64,000 nt of DNA from Streptosporangium sp. NBC_01495 (GTDB lineage Bacteria > Actinomycetota > Actinomycetes > Streptosporangiales > Streptosporangiaceae): the NCBI RefSeq assembly GCF_036250735.1, contig NZ_CP109430.1, positions 6,572,001 through 6,636,000 on the forward strand, read 5' to 3'. The position numbers and the translations under genes were made by a program. Below, piece after piece: positions 11,311 through 21,832 of the stretch. The first letter of the stretch is position 1. Each line of letters starts with the position of its first letter. The notes beneath the pieces are model-generated. The model did not search any database and had not been told where the DNA came from. It saw only the letters and a list, made by a program, of their open reading frames with translations.

Positions 11311-11530
11311 CAGGCGACCGTATCCGGCCGCACCCGCGACGGACGAACCGTTTTCACCCCGACCTTGCCGTGCCTCCCCCGGCGCTCGGGCGTCGCCCTC
11401 GTGATCCGCGTGTCCCCTTCATCGTCGTCGGGCCCGGTCGTCCCGGCTCGTCCCCGCGATGGAACGGATCACCGGGTCCGTCGTCCCCGCCCGTCTCCAC
11501 GATGAACCGGATCACACGAAAACGACCGAG

Positions 11531-13642
<2,112 letters not shown>

Positions 13643-13684
13643 CTGTCCCACTGTAGGTGGCGTGACCGACAATCCTTCCTCATA

Positions 13685-13789
13685 GGTCCGCGTACGGGTG
13701 GACCGCCGTCAACCACGTGGGTCCGTGTACGAGCGGACCGCCGTCAACCGCACGGGTCCGCGTACAGGCGGACCGTCGTCAATCACGTG
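13685..13789. repeat. Three tandem 35-bp repeats, each with a hairpin
   Basis: Units are 13685-13719, 13720-13754 and 13755-13789, exactly 35 bp each. Each contains a GGTCC...GGACC inverted repeat; the third is a perfect 7-bp stem GGTCCGC/GCGGACC with a 6-nt loop, the first and second have one or two changes. There is no spacer between units. Located between the uvrB start and the SPFH operon promoter. Confidence 0.9.
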
Positions 13790-13847
13790 TCAAGCGATCC
13801 GCAAGTGAGATCCCCTTTACTGTTTCGCGTGCCAATGATCACAAAGC

Positions 13848-13875
13848 GTGATATATCGAGCTTTCGATATATCAC
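13848..13875. promoter_or_regulatory. Operator-like palindrome upstream of the SPFH operon
   Basis: GTGATATATCGA (13848-13859) and TCGATATATCAC (13864-13875) form a perfect 12-bp inverted repeat around GCTT. It is AT-rich in a very GC-rich background and lies 15 bp before the ATG of the first SPFH gene. Its size suits a dimeric winged-helix repressor (PadR- or GntR-like), but no regulator gene of that kind is adjacent. Confidence 0.7.
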
Positions 13876-13890
13876 TAACCCGGAGGTGTG

Positions 13891-15546
13891 ATGTCCCGGC
13901 CAAGAGAAGCCGCGCAGTACGCGAGGGCCGCAGCCCAGGCCATAGGACAGGGCGGCGACGTGCGCCAGATGGTCGGGCAGGCCGTGGGGCAGTACGCCGG
14001 CCAGGCCGCGGGACAGTACGCCGGGCAGGTGGCCGAGCAGTTCGTGGGACAGGCGGCGGGGAACACCGGGTCCGGCGGGTCCGCCGCCGACAAGGGCTTC
14101 GCGCTCAACCCCTCCGACTTCATGGCCGCCCGCGACCAGGGCTCGTCCCTGGGCACGGTCATCGAGGCCCGCAGCGCCCCGCTCAACGAGGCCGGGGAGA
14201 TCGTCAACCGGAGCTTCGGCGGCAACGGCCCGAACGGCGAGCCGGTCCACGTCATCTCCCCCGTGGTCATCCCCAAGGGCACCACCGCCAGGGTGGTCGT
14301 CCCGCTGGTCGTGCTGGCCGGGCTCGGCCTGGTCGGGCTCGTCGCCACCGGGCTGCCCGAGGGGGCCCGGGTGCTGTTCGGCCCGCACTACTGGGCCGTG
14401 CTGGTGCTGGCCGCGGCGTTCCTGTGGTGGCGCAGGAGCGTGGTCATGGTGCCCGAGGGCTGCAAGGCCCTGATCACGAAGTTCGGCAAGCTCGTGCAGA
14501 TCGCCGAGCCGGGCCGGGTGACGCTGTTCAACCCGTGGAAGCGGGTCAGCTACATCGTCAACACCACCCGCGAGTATCCCTTCAACGCCCCCATCCGCGA
14601 GGCCCCCACCCAGCAGGGCGTCAAGGCCAGCGTCGACCTGTTCCTGCAGTTCCGGATCGAGGACCCGGCCGAGTTCATCTTCGTGCTCGGCTCGGTCGGC
14701 GGCTTCCAGGCCAAGCTGCAGAACGCCATCAGCGAGGTCACCCGCTCCCTCATCTACGCCCAGCGCGCCGAGGAGATCTACGACCTGGTCGGCGAGAGCA
14801 CCATGGGCATGCTGGACAACCTCAACCAGCAGTTCCTGCCCGCCGTACGGCTCACCGACGTCAACATCACGCACGCCGAGCCGTCCAGCCAGGAGTACCG
14901 GATGGACCTGGCCGCCCCCGAGATGATCAGGGTCGCCAAGGAGGCGTACACCTACGAGTACGAGCTCCAGCTGCGCAAGGAGCAGAACGAGGGTGACCTG
15001 ATCAAGGAGCTGGCCGGGCTGCAGGAGCAGCTGTCGGCCATCCACGCCGAGATCGCCGGGCACCAGGCCAGGATCGACACCGCGCTGGAGCGCGCGTCCC
15101 ACCAGGCCAAGGCCCAGGGCGGCCAGCGGCTGGTGGAGGCGGAGTCCACCGCGAAGGCCAACGCGGCGCTGCTGGAGGCGCAGGCGCTGGACATCCGCTC
15201 GCTGAGCGCCGCCGAGGCGCCGGAGATCCTCGACTACCGCTTCCAGCAGGACCTGCTCGACAAGCTGGAGTCCGTCGCCTCGCACCTGCCGCGCCTGGTG
15301 CAGGTCGGCGACGTCGTCGACATCGACCTGCTCGCCCTGGCCAGGCAGCTGGTCGGCAACCCCGAGGCCCAGCTGTTCTCCCAGGCGGACATGGCCGCGA
15401 TCAGGGCGCGGATGAGCGAGATCGGCAGCCGCGTCGAGGAGCGCGGGGCGGAGATCAGCTCCCTGCTCAACACTCCCGCCGACACCGTCGTCCCCGTCCC
15501 CGCCCCCGTCGCGGGCCAGGTTGCCCAGGAAGAAGAGGTCCGATGA
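13891..15546 (+). CDS. SPFH (band 7/stomatin-like) membrane protein, long form
   Basis: 551 aa, ATG with GGAGGTGTG directly upstream. Order: a Gln/Gly/Ala repeat (AVGQYAGQAAGQYAGQVAEQFVGQ, residues ~31-54), a variable linker, motif SPVVIPKGTTARVVV, two hydrophobic segments (~135-153 and ~166-181), the SPFH domain (~183-370, CKALITKFGKLVQIAEPGR) and a coiled coil (~370-470) rich in Glu/Gln/Ala. SPFH proteins scaffold membrane microdomains as large oligomers. First gene of a three-gene operon; its stop overlaps the next start (ATGA). Function within the operon is inferred. Confidence 0.82.
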   Translation: MSRPREAAQYARAAAQAIGQGGDVRQMVGQAVGQYAGQAAGQYAGQVAEQFVGQAAGNTGSGGSAADKGFALNPSDFMAARDQGSSLGTVIEARSAPLNEAGEIVNRSFGGNGPNGEPVHVISPVVIPKGTTARVVVPLVVLAGLGLVGLVATGLPEGARVLFGPHYWAVLVLAAAFLWWRRSVVMVPEGCKALITKFGKLVQIAEPGRVTLFNPWKRVSYIVNTTREYPFNAPIREAPTQQGVKASVDLFLQFRIEDPAEFIFVLGSVGGFQAKLQNAISEVTRSLIYAQRAEEIYDLVGESTMGMLDNLNQQFLPAVRLTDVNITHAEPSSQEYRMDLAAPEMIRVAKEAYTYEYELQLRKEQNEGDLIKELAGLQEQLSAIHAEIAGHQARIDTALERASHQAKAQGGQRLVEAESTAKANAALLEAQALDIRSLSAAEAPEILDYRFQQDLLDKLESVASHLPRLVQVGDVVDIDLLALARQLVGNPEAQLFSQADMAAIRARMSEIGSRVEERGAEISSLLNTPADTVVPVPAPVAGQVAQEEEVR

Positions 15547-16793
15547 GCGGCAGAGAGTTCTCCAAGATCAAGGAATCCCTGGCCTCCTGGTCGGAGATCC
15601 GCCAGCTGCTGCGCGGCGGCGAGTCGGGCCAGCTGGTCCCGGTGGTGATCCCCAAGGACCGCCGCGGCTTCGCCTGGGTGGCACTGCTCCTCCTCGCCCT
15701 CTACCTGGCCGGCACGGCGGTGTTCGCCGACGGGGCCCTCTCCCTGCTGGCTGCGGTCGGAGCGGTGTTCTCCCTGGTCGCGGCGCTGGTGTGGCTGTGG
15801 CGCCGGGCGATCATCGAGATCGAGGAGGGCACCACGGGTGTACGCAGCCGGTGGGGCGCCATCGTCGGCACGCTGCCCCCGGGACGCCACTACCTGTGGC
15901 TGCCGTGGGACCGGGTGGACGCGGTCGTCGACACCTCCACCGAGATCCCCTACTCCGCGCCGATCGTGGCCTGCCCGACGGCGGAGAACGTCCCGCTCAA
16001 GTCGATCGAGTTCTTCCTGAAGTTCCGCATCGTCGACCCGGTGGCCTTCGTCCGTACGATCGGCGCCGGTAACTTCGACCTGGTGCTCAGCAGTGCCGTA
16101 CAGGACGCCATCCGCCAGCGCAGCCGTCTGGTGAACACCGAGCGGGCCTACGACCTGCGCGGATCCGACGTCGGTGACATGCAGGAGCTCCTCACCCGCC
16201 AGCTCGGCCGGTACGGCGTGCGCATCACCGGCGCCAACATCCCCGACGTGCAGCTGCCCGACCAGTACCAGCAGCACCTGGCCACCCGCGAGAAGGTCGC
16301 CAAGGAGCTGTCGGCCTTCGAGCGCGAGTGGGAGCTCACCCGCAAGCGCCGGATCGACACCCTGCTGATGGAGATCGAACGTTCCAAAAAGACACGTGAC
16401 GCGCGTATCGTCGAGGTGAGAGCCGCCGCCAACACCGCCCGTAAGGACGTCGCCCGCATGCTGGAGGAGCACGAGACCGAGGCGCAGCGGGTGCGCTGGG
16501 AGATCGAGGCGAAGGGCCGGGCCGAGCTCACCTCCGCCGAGAACGAGGCGAAGGGGCTGCGCAGGCTGGCCGACTCCTACCGCGACAACCGCGCCGTACT
16601 CCAGTACGAGCTGGCCCGCCGCAGGCTCGACGTGGGCGCCAAGCTCGCCGAGAGCGCCCCGCGCCCCGTCGTCGTCCGCACCTCCGGCGCCTCGGGCGAC
16701 ACCTCCGCCCTGTCCACCCTGCTTCTGGCCCAGATCCTGCCCCAGCTGAGCGGCGGCAACGGCCAGGCCAAGCCACAGAACCAAGTCCCCTGA
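15543..16793 (+). CDS. SPFH (band 7) membrane protein, short form
   Basis: 416 aa, overlapping the previous gene by 4 bp. It repeats the plan of its neighbour: LVPVVIPKDRRGF, two hydrophobic segments (~43-62, ~67-87), the SPFH domain (EIEEGTTGVRSRWGAIVGTLPPGRHYLWLPWDRVD onward) and a charged helical C-terminal half (KKTRDARIVEVRAAANTARKDVARMLEEHETEAQRVRWEIEAKGRAEL). The shared VVIPK motif suggests the two are paralogues that may co-assemble. It lacks the Gln-rich N-terminal repeat. Confidence 0.82.
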   Translation: MSGREFSKIKESLASWSEIRQLLRGGESGQLVPVVIPKDRRGFAWVALLLLALYLAGTAVFADGALSLLAAVGAVFSLVAALVWLWRRAIIEIEEGTTGVRSRWGAIVGTLPPGRHYLWLPWDRVDAVVDTSTEIPYSAPIVACPTAENVPLKSIEFFLKFRIVDPVAFVRTIGAGNFDLVLSSAVQDAIRQRSRLVNTERAYDLRGSDVGDMQELLTRQLGRYGVRITGANIPDVQLPDQYQQHLATREKVAKELSAFEREWELTRKRRIDTLLMEIERSKKTRDARIVEVRAAANTARKDVARMLEEHETEAQRVRWEIEAKGRAELTSAENEAKGLRRLADSYRDNRAVLQYELARRRLDVGAKLAESAPRPVVVRTSGASGDTSALSTLLLAQILPQLSGGNGQAKPQNQVP

Positions 16794-16825
16794 TGAGAAC
16801 AATCTCCAACCCCTGGGAGTCCTAG

Positions 16826-17596
16826 ATGGTGTTCCGTAAGCTGATGGCCGCGTTCGGCGCCGGTGTCGAGGTCGACACCGTGCTGCAGAACTCGCAGGTG
16901 CGGCCCGGCGAGGTCCTGCGCGGACAGGTCAACTTCCGTGGCGGCGGCTCCGACTACAAGGTGGAGGGCATCTTCATCGACTTCACCGCCGTCGTCGAGG
17001 TCGAGAGCGGCGACAACGAGTACAAGTCGACGTACAGCTTCCTGCGCCAGCAGATCACCGGCCCCTTCCACCTCGCCGCGGGCGCCCCTCAGTCGGCCCC
17101 CTTCGAGATCCAGGTCCCCTGGGAGACCCCGATCAGCGCCATCGGCGGCCAGCCGCTGCGCGGCATGCAGCTCGGTGTCTCCACCGAGCTCGCCCTGGCG
17201 GGCGCGCTCGACAAGGGTGACCTCGACGCGCTGTTCGTCAACCCGCTGCCCGCCCAGGACCACGTGCTCGGCGCGCTGGACAACCTCGGCTTCCGCTTCA
17301 AGAAGGCCGACCTGGAGCGGGGCACCCTGTCCGGCTCGCGGATGCCGTTCTTCCAGGAGATCGAGTACTACGCGGGCAACGACTACCGCCGTCACTTCAA
17401 CGAGCTGGAGCTCACCTTCATCGCCGGCCCCCAGGCCATGGACATCATCCTGGAGGCCGACAAGCGCGGCAGCTTCGGCTCCAGCAACGACACCTTCAGC
17501 CGCTTCACCGTCCGCTACAACGACCACCCGGGCCAGGTGGAGCAGTCCCTGCGCGGCGGCCTGCAGTCCATGGCCCAGAAGCGCGGCTGGTTCTAA
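16826..17596 (+). CDS. Spo0M-like (SpoOM) arrestin-fold protein
   Basis: 256 aa. VDTVLQNSQVRPGEVLRGQVNFRGG and the later FRFKKADLERG and PFFQEIEYYAG match the Spo0M family, known in Bacillus as a regulator acting at an early stage of sporulation and widespread in bacteria. No catalytic residues; predicted cytoplasmic two-lobed beta-sandwich. It starts 32 bp after the second SPFH gene and is followed by a strong terminator, so the three genes form one unit. A membrane-scaffold adaptor role is plausible but inferred. Confidence 0.82.
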   Translation: MVFRKLMAAFGAGVEVDTVLQNSQVRPGEVLRGQVNFRGGGSDYKVEGIFIDFTAVVEVESGDNEYKSTYSFLRQQITGPFHLAAGAPQSAPFEIQVPWETPISAIGGQPLRGMQLGVSTELALAGALDKGDLDALFVNPLPAQDHVLGALDNLGFRFKKADLERGTLSGSRMPFFQEIEYYAGNDYRRHFNELELTFIAGPQAMDIILEADKRGSFGSSNDTFSRFTVRYNDHPGQVEQSLRGGLQSMAQKRGWF

Positions 17597-17611
17597 CCTT
17601 CCTCGCGTCGC

Positions 17612-17654
17612 GGCCGCGGCCCGGCCACCATCTCCCGGTGGCCGGGCCGCGGCC
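17612..17654 (+). terminator. Strong terminator after the SPFH-Spo0M operon
   Basis: Perfect 18-bp inverted repeat (17612-17629 and 17637-17654) with a 7-nt loop, 15 bp after the Spo0M stop. Very stable GC stem, no T-run. Confidence 0.85.
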
Positions 17655-17827
17655 TGTCCGGCCGACGAAAGCCGGGAACCACCTCGTACCACGACCCTTA
17701 CGCCGGCCGGGCAGCCCGCTCCCGATCCTCCGGGGGCCGCCGCCTGGCACGCCCGCCAGACCCTGCATCCACCTTCCTCGGGTGGCGGCCGACGATCGAT
17801 AGGATTGCTGCGGACTGGTATGTTATA

Positions 17828-17835
17828 GGTCGACC
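17828..17835. promoter_or_regulatory. Possible TetR operator core upstream of the SnoaL gene
   Basis: GGTCGACC is an 8-bp palindrome about 18 bp before the start codon, inside an AT-richer stretch. Its place before a gene followed by a TetR gene suggests an autoregulatory site; evidence is positional only. Confidence 0.3.
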
Positions 17836-17853
17836 ACTAACCAAGGAGTGGAT

Positions 17854-18327
17854 ATGTCAGCCGAGGAAGACGACGCCAACCGCCGCGCCGCCGCCCAGCA
17901 CGCCGTGGCCGAGCACCTGCGCCTTACCGCCGCAGGACGTGTCGACGAATGGGTGACGCTGTTCGCCCCGGACGCGGTGCTCGAGTTCCCGTTCGCGCCG
18001 CCCGGCGTGCCTCAACGGGTAACGGGGCGAGACGCACTGTTCGCGCACATGAGCAACTTTCCCGAGACCTTTGACGTGGAGTTCGTCGACCTGGTGTTCC
18101 ACCAGACGGTCGATCCGAGTCTCGTGATCGCCGAATTCCGCTCGACGGGCACCGCACGGCCGACCGGCAAGCCGTACGAGCAGACGTGCGTCTCCGTCGT
18201 CCGGACCGATGACGACGCGCTCATCACCCACTACCTGGACTACTGGAACCCGCTGGTGGCGATCGAGGCACTCACACCCCACGACGTGCCGTCCGACTCT
18301 GACCTCAGCGTGACTTTTGGAGGCTGA
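17854..18327 (+). CDS. SnoaL-like / NTF2-fold protein
   Basis: 157 aa from the ATG at 17854 (AAGGAG 5 nt upstream). AEHLRLTAAGRVDEWVTLFAPDAVLEFPFAPPG and the RVTGRDALFAHM/YLDYWNPL segments fit the SnoaL-like cone-shaped fold, used by small isomerases, hydrolases and ligand binders. The substrate is unknown. The TetR gene lies 19 bp downstream and probably regulates the pair. Confidence 0.8.
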   Translation: MSAEEDDANRRAAAQHAVAEHLRLTAAGRVDEWVTLFAPDAVLEFPFAPPGVPQRVTGRDALFAHMSNFPETFDVEFVDLVFHQTVDPSLVIAEFRSTGTARPTGKPYEQTCVSVVRTDDDALITHYLDYWNPLVAIEALTPHDVPSDSDLSVTFGG

Positions 18328-18346
18328 GAGGAGCCGTGTTTAACTG

Positions 18347-18901
18347 ATGCCCATGCCTGCCGCCGGTACTAGCACGAAGAGCGACGAACGCCGTCGGGCC
18401 ATCATGGCCGCCGCGATCGATTGCTTCGGACAGAAGGGTTTCTACGGTACGACGACGCACGAGATAGCCGAGTGGGTCGGCATCTCTCAGCCGTATCTCT
18501 ATCGCCTGTACCCGAACAAGCAAGCGCTGTTCGCGGCGGCGGTCGACCACGTGTCCGTCGTGATGACCGAAACCTTAGTCGCGCACTCGCCAGCGGCGGG
18601 TGGGGCCGGGCTGACGCCCGAGGCGGCGTTGGACGCGGCGCGCGGCGCCTACGCCGCGCTCGTCGCGGACAGGACCATCCTGCGTTTCCTCATGCACGCG
18701 AACTGCGCCGCCGGCGAGCCGCTGGTAGGGCAGGCCGTGCGCCGGTGCTACGCCAAGCAGGTTGACACCGTGCGGCAGTTGCTGGGCGACGACGACGCCG
18801 TGCGACGCTGGTTCGGCGCCGGAATGCTCGACAACGTGGTCGCCGTGCTGGGTCTGGCCGACATCGATGAGCCGTGGGCGCACGTCCTCACCGCTCGATG
18901 A
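18347..18901 (+). CDS. TetR family transcriptional regulator
   Basis: 184 aa. The helix-turn-helix is typical (AAIDCFGQKGFYGTTTHEIAEWVGISQPYLYRLYPNKQALF, residues ~23-63), followed by a variable ligand-binding domain. Codon 77 is a rare TTA (18575-18577), which would make translation depend on the bldA-type leucyl tRNA if that system operates here. Probably represses the adjacent SnoaL gene; effector unknown. Confidence 0.88.
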   Translation: MPMPAAGTSTKSDERRRAIMAAAIDCFGQKGFYGTTTHEIAEWVGISQPYLYRLYPNKQALFAAAVDHVSVVMTETLVAHSPAAGGAGLTPEAALDAARGAYAALVADRTILRFLMHANCAAGEPLVGQAVRRCYAKQVDTVRQLLGDDDAVRRWFGAGMLDNVVAVLGLADIDEPWAHVLTAR

Positions 18902-19093
18902 CCCGGCACCGGGGGTACGCCCGCGTCGATGGGCCCGGCGGTCCCGCCACCCCTCATTCAATCTTGGAGCCCTGAACGCACTAGGGCGTGTCCCGTGATC
19001 ATGCGGGGTGCGCTGGATAGAGCCGCTTCAGGTGTGCGATGCGGGGTCGGAATTCGTTTGTGTGCGAGGCGGTGAATCTGTCACGGTGCCCGG

Positions 19094-19609
19094 GTGGCAG
19101 TTCTTCTGGGTGACAAGCACAGGTTTGCTGTGGAGATTGGCGACTGGGTCGACCCGGCGCTGCGTCGGGTGGACCTGTGGGCGGCCGATCAGTGGTTGAC
19201 CTGTGACGACAACCTGGCCTATGTCAAGCAGTTCCGCCACGCTGTGGCGGGCACCGCTGTCTGGGTGCGCTCCGGCCATGGTTTGCCCCTGCCCTTCGCA
19301 GGCCTGTCCCCATCGGCCACCCATCGGCGCCTTTCCGCCGAGATCGGGGACTACGAAGAAGACTACGAGCAGTTCTGGATCTTTAACTGCTGGGGACCCA
19401 CGACCGACAACGTGCAAGCCTTCCTCTTCCGCGACGGGGACCATCTGGTGATCACGTTGCAGTTCTGGCGTGAGGGGCACCTGGTCAAGCATCCCGAACA
19501 TGCGGGAACGGTCTTCGCGGTTGAGATCCAGGCTGCGCAATTCGCTGGAATCCTCGAGGATCTAGTCGCCGTTCTCGACCATGGTGAGGGCCTGCCCGTG
19601 ATCATGTGA
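19094..19609 (+). CDS. Hypothetical protein carried inside the IS
   Basis: 171 aa, not firmly recognised; visible motifs are FAVEIGDWVDPALRRVDLWAADQWLTCDDN, GDYEEDYEQFWIFNCWGPTTDN and LQFWREGHLVKHPEHAGTVFAVEI. Acidic and aromatic-rich, no signal peptide, no membrane segment. It resembles small actinobacterial proteins of the DUF6228/immunity-like kind, but I cannot confirm that. Its last codons (GLPVIM) are read from the inner IS end, so the natural C terminus may have been replaced. The GTG start has no clear ribosome site. Confidence 0.5.
   Translation: MAVLLGDKHRFAVEIGDWVDPALRRVDLWAADQWLTCDDNLAYVKQFRHAVAGTAVWVRSGHGLPLPFAGLSPSATHRRLSAEIGDYEEDYEQFWIFNCWGPTTDNVQAFLFRDGDHLVITLQFWREGHLVKHPEHAGTVFAVEIQAAQFAGILEDLVAVLDHGEGLPVIM
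19588..19603. repeat. Inner left-end-like copy of the IS inverted repeat
   Basis: GGGCCTGCCCGTGATC differs from the outer end GGGCGTGTCCCGTGATC by one substitution and one missing base; identity continues into ATCATG. It abuts the transposase stop, where the left end of a normal element of this family would lie. Confidence 0.75.
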
Positions 19610-20111
19610 CGGGGTGGCGGAGCCAGATGCGGATGGAGGCGACGTCGATGGCGCCCTGGTAGATGCGTTCTCTTTTGTCGTAGCGGATGGCGACGGCGCG
19701 GTGTTGGCGGAGTTTGTTGACGCAGCGTTCGACGGTGTTGCGTTCTCTGTAGGCCTCCCGGTCGAAGATCGGTGGCCGTCCGCCTTTGGAGCCCTGGTTC
19801 TTGCGGTTGGCCTGCTGGTCCTTCTTCACCGGGATGACGGCCTTGATGCCGCGTCGGCGCAGGTAGCGACGGTTGGCGCGGGAGGAGTAGGCCTTGTCGG
19901 CCATCGCCCGGGCAGGGCGCTTGCGGGGCCGTCCGACACCCCGCCGCAGGATACGGATGGACTCCAGCAGCGGGATGAACTTCGGGCAGTCGGCGTGCTG
20001 ACCGGGCGAGGTGGTCCGGGCGATCGGGCGGCACCGCCGGTCGGCGACCAGGTGGATCTTGGTGGACAAGCCGCCGCGCGACCGGCCCAGCGCCTCGCGG
20101 CCCGACGTCAC
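19602..20111 (-). CDS. IS5-family transposase, C-terminal part (orfB)
   Basis: 169 aa. Contains LGRSRGGLSTKIHLVADRRCRPI, the second catalytic Asp in AMADKAYSS and the Glu region RNTVERCVNKLRQHRAVAIRYDK, the C-terminal half of a DDE transposase. It overlaps the upstream frame by 4 bp (20108-20111), so a functional transposase would need a -1 frameshift, which is common in this group. Confidence 0.88.
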   Translation of the reverse strand: MTSGREALGRSRGGLSTKIHLVADRRCRPIARTTSPGQHADCPKFIPLLESIRILRRGVGRPRKRPARAMADKAYSSRANRRYLRRRGIKAVIPVKKDQQANRKNQGSKGGRPPIFDREAYRERNTVERCVNKLRQHRAVAIRYDKRERIYQGAIDVASIRIWLRHPVT

Positions 20112-20515
20112 CCGTTCGTGATCTTTATCGGCCCCTTTGAAGGGATGTCGGCCGCCGGAGCATGGCGCGCCCCGGCCGCGTGCTGGTGAGCGCGCACCAC
20201 GGTGGAATCGGCGCTGACCGTCCAGTCCTCACCTTCGGCCTCGTCGCACCCAGCCCGCAGCCCGTCCAGGATCCGTTCCCACGTCCCATCCAGTGACCAG
20301 CGACGATGCCGGTTGTAGACCGTCTTCCACTTCCCATAGCAGGGCGGCCGGTCCCGCCACGGGCAGCTCGTCCGGGTTCGGAAGAAGATCCCGTTGATCA
20401 CCGTCCGGTGGTCGTTCCACCGGGCGCCCTGTACCGCGTTCACCGGTAGCAGCGGCTCCAGTCGCGCCCACTCCTCGTCCGTCAGATCATGACGCTTCAG
20501 GCGCTCCTCATCCAC
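20108..20515 (-). CDS. IS5-family transposase, N-terminal part (orfA)
   Basis: 135 aa. KRHDLTDEEWARLEPLLP, the DUF4096-like segment (GIFFRTRTSCPWRDRPPCYGKWKTVYNRHRRW) and the first catalytic Asp in WTVSADSTVVRAHQHAAG are visible. Ends at a TGA that overlaps the GTG of the second frame. Apart from the expected frameshift no damage is seen, so the element may still be active. Confidence 0.88.
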   Translation of the reverse strand: MDEERLKRHDLTDEEWARLEPLLPVNAVQGARWNDHRTVINGIFFRTRTSCPWRDRPPCYGKWKTVYNRHRRWSLDGTWERILDGLRAGCDEAEGEDWTVSADSTVVRAHQHAAGARHAPAADIPSKGPIKITNG

Positions 20516-20636
20516 ATGGGTGATCTACACCAAACCCACATCAAAGATCACGGGACACGCCCTAAGCACCATCGGCCGCACCGGCGTCACTCGAGCGGCA
20601 CCGTGGGAGCCTTTCGCAGTATGCGCGGTCGCCCTA

Positions 20637-21371
20637 TCACGGTCGCATCAGGTCGAGGTCCTCACCCCACGCGTCCAGCACCGCGCCGTGCCCGGCGCGG
20701 CGGGCCTCCGCCTCGACCCGGGCGAAGAGGCGCCGTTGCAGGGGCACCTCGCCCGTTCCCGAGATGCGGTCCACGGCGTCCAGCAGCATGCCGGTGTCCC
20801 AGCCGGGCAGCGGGTATCGGGCGAGTTCCCATTCCAGGTACCTGTTGTAGGGGCGCGGGCGACGGTCGAGCGCGAAGAGCAGTTCCAGCAGGAACCGGAT
20901 GCTGTCGGCGGCGTCGAGACGGGCGGCGAGCGCGTGTCCGTCACGGTCGTTCTTGACGGAGCGGTAGAGGAAGTTGGCATAGGCGTCAAGCCATTCGCCG
21001 GAGTCCCGGAACGCCTCGTCGGCGTCGAGCCGCGCCTTGGCGGCCAGGATCCGGGCGATGCCTCCGTCGAGCCGGTCGAGCACGATCCGGGCGCGGGCGA
21101 GGGCGTAGCGCTCGAAGCCGGGTATCCCGGCCGCGCGGAACTCGGCGAGGGGAATGACGACGAGGTCGAGGCCAGGAGTGCGGTGGCCGGTGAAACGGGT
21201 GAGGTCCGTTGTCGCGCCGTCGGCGAGGACCACGTACAGGTCGTGGTCGGAGTGCTCGGTGGTCATGTCGTCGTGGGCGTGGGAGCCCTTGAGGACGAGG
21301 CCGACGACGGCGGGGTCGGCGGCGGCGAGTTTGACGAACGCGTGGTAGGTGAGGGGCCGCTGAGCGGGCAT
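20637..21371 (-). CDS. Nucleotidyltransferase-fold protein
   Basis: 244 aa. LKGSHAHDDMTTEHSDHDLYVVL contains the GS-x(n)-DxD pattern (Asp-His-Asp) of pol-beta-type nucleotidyltransferases such as aminoglycoside adenylyltransferases. The remainder is helical. Such proteins in actinomycetes include antibiotic-modifying enzymes and toxin-antitoxin NTases; no HEPN partner is adjacent. Function beyond the fold is open. Confidence 0.72.
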   Translation of the reverse strand: MPAQRPLTYHAFVKLAAADPAVVGLVLKGSHAHDDMTTEHSDHDLYVVLADGATTDLTRFTGHRTPGLDLVVIPLAEFRAAGIPGFERYALARARIVLDRLDGGIARILAAKARLDADEAFRDSGEWLDAYANFLYRSVKNDRDGHALAARLDAADSIRFLLELLFALDRRPRPYNRYLEWELARYPLPGWDTGMLLDAVDRISGTGEVPLQRRLFARVEAEARRAGHGAVLDAWGEDLDLMRP

Positions 21372-21832
21372 CGTGTGATCTCCGGTGGGATGGTGGCGGG
21401 TATGCCTGCCGGGGCGGCCCCGTCTGCCGGGATCGCCCGCACCCTCCGCGGCGGCACCTGGCCGCCGCCCGGAAGATCAACGCACGTGCGAATCCTATCG
21501 CCGGACCGTCCGAGAGACGCCGAAATCGGGGTGGCCTCAAGCACGGCCCCGGTTCCGCAGGACTTCGCAGGACTGCGCAGAACAACGTGAAGCCCTACGG
21601 CGGAGGGCTCGGAACGCGAGATCCTTGGTCACCCACCCGCGGAATCGCTGTTCCGAAGCCGGACAGGGGCTCGGCATGGATCCGCGGGCCGAGACGTTCG
21701 GCCAGGTCCGATGGGATCAGCCGGCCCTCACCGCCGGGTTCCAGGTGCCCGGCGGGTCTGTCGTAGGGTTCCTGACAGGTTCGGCTGGTGGCCGAGGTGG
21801 CGGGGTGTCGGGTGCGGGCGGAGGGCGGCCGG
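21372..21832. other. Intergenic region between nucleotidyltransferase and sigma factor genes
   Basis: About 460 bp. It must contain the two divergent promoters. I see no clear coding frame, no repeat array and no convincing ECF-type promoter; short open frames here lack family resemblance. Confidence 0.5.

Larger units (their letters stand above)
18984..20562. mobile_element. IS5-family (IS427-like) insertion sequence with passenger gene
   Basis: Outer ends are perfect 17-bp inverted repeats, GGGCGTGTCCCGTGATC (18984-19000) and its complement (20546-20562), both flanked by TA. Total 1579 bp. The right part (19588-20562, 975 bp) is a normal-sized element with a two-frame transposase and its own left-end-like sequence at 19588; the left 600 bp carry a separate + strand gene. 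The structure suggests a transposable unit extended by a second outer end. Confidence 0.85.

Noticed and set aside
13685-13789. CRISPR array
   Set aside because: Units are contiguous with no spacers and no cas genes are present.
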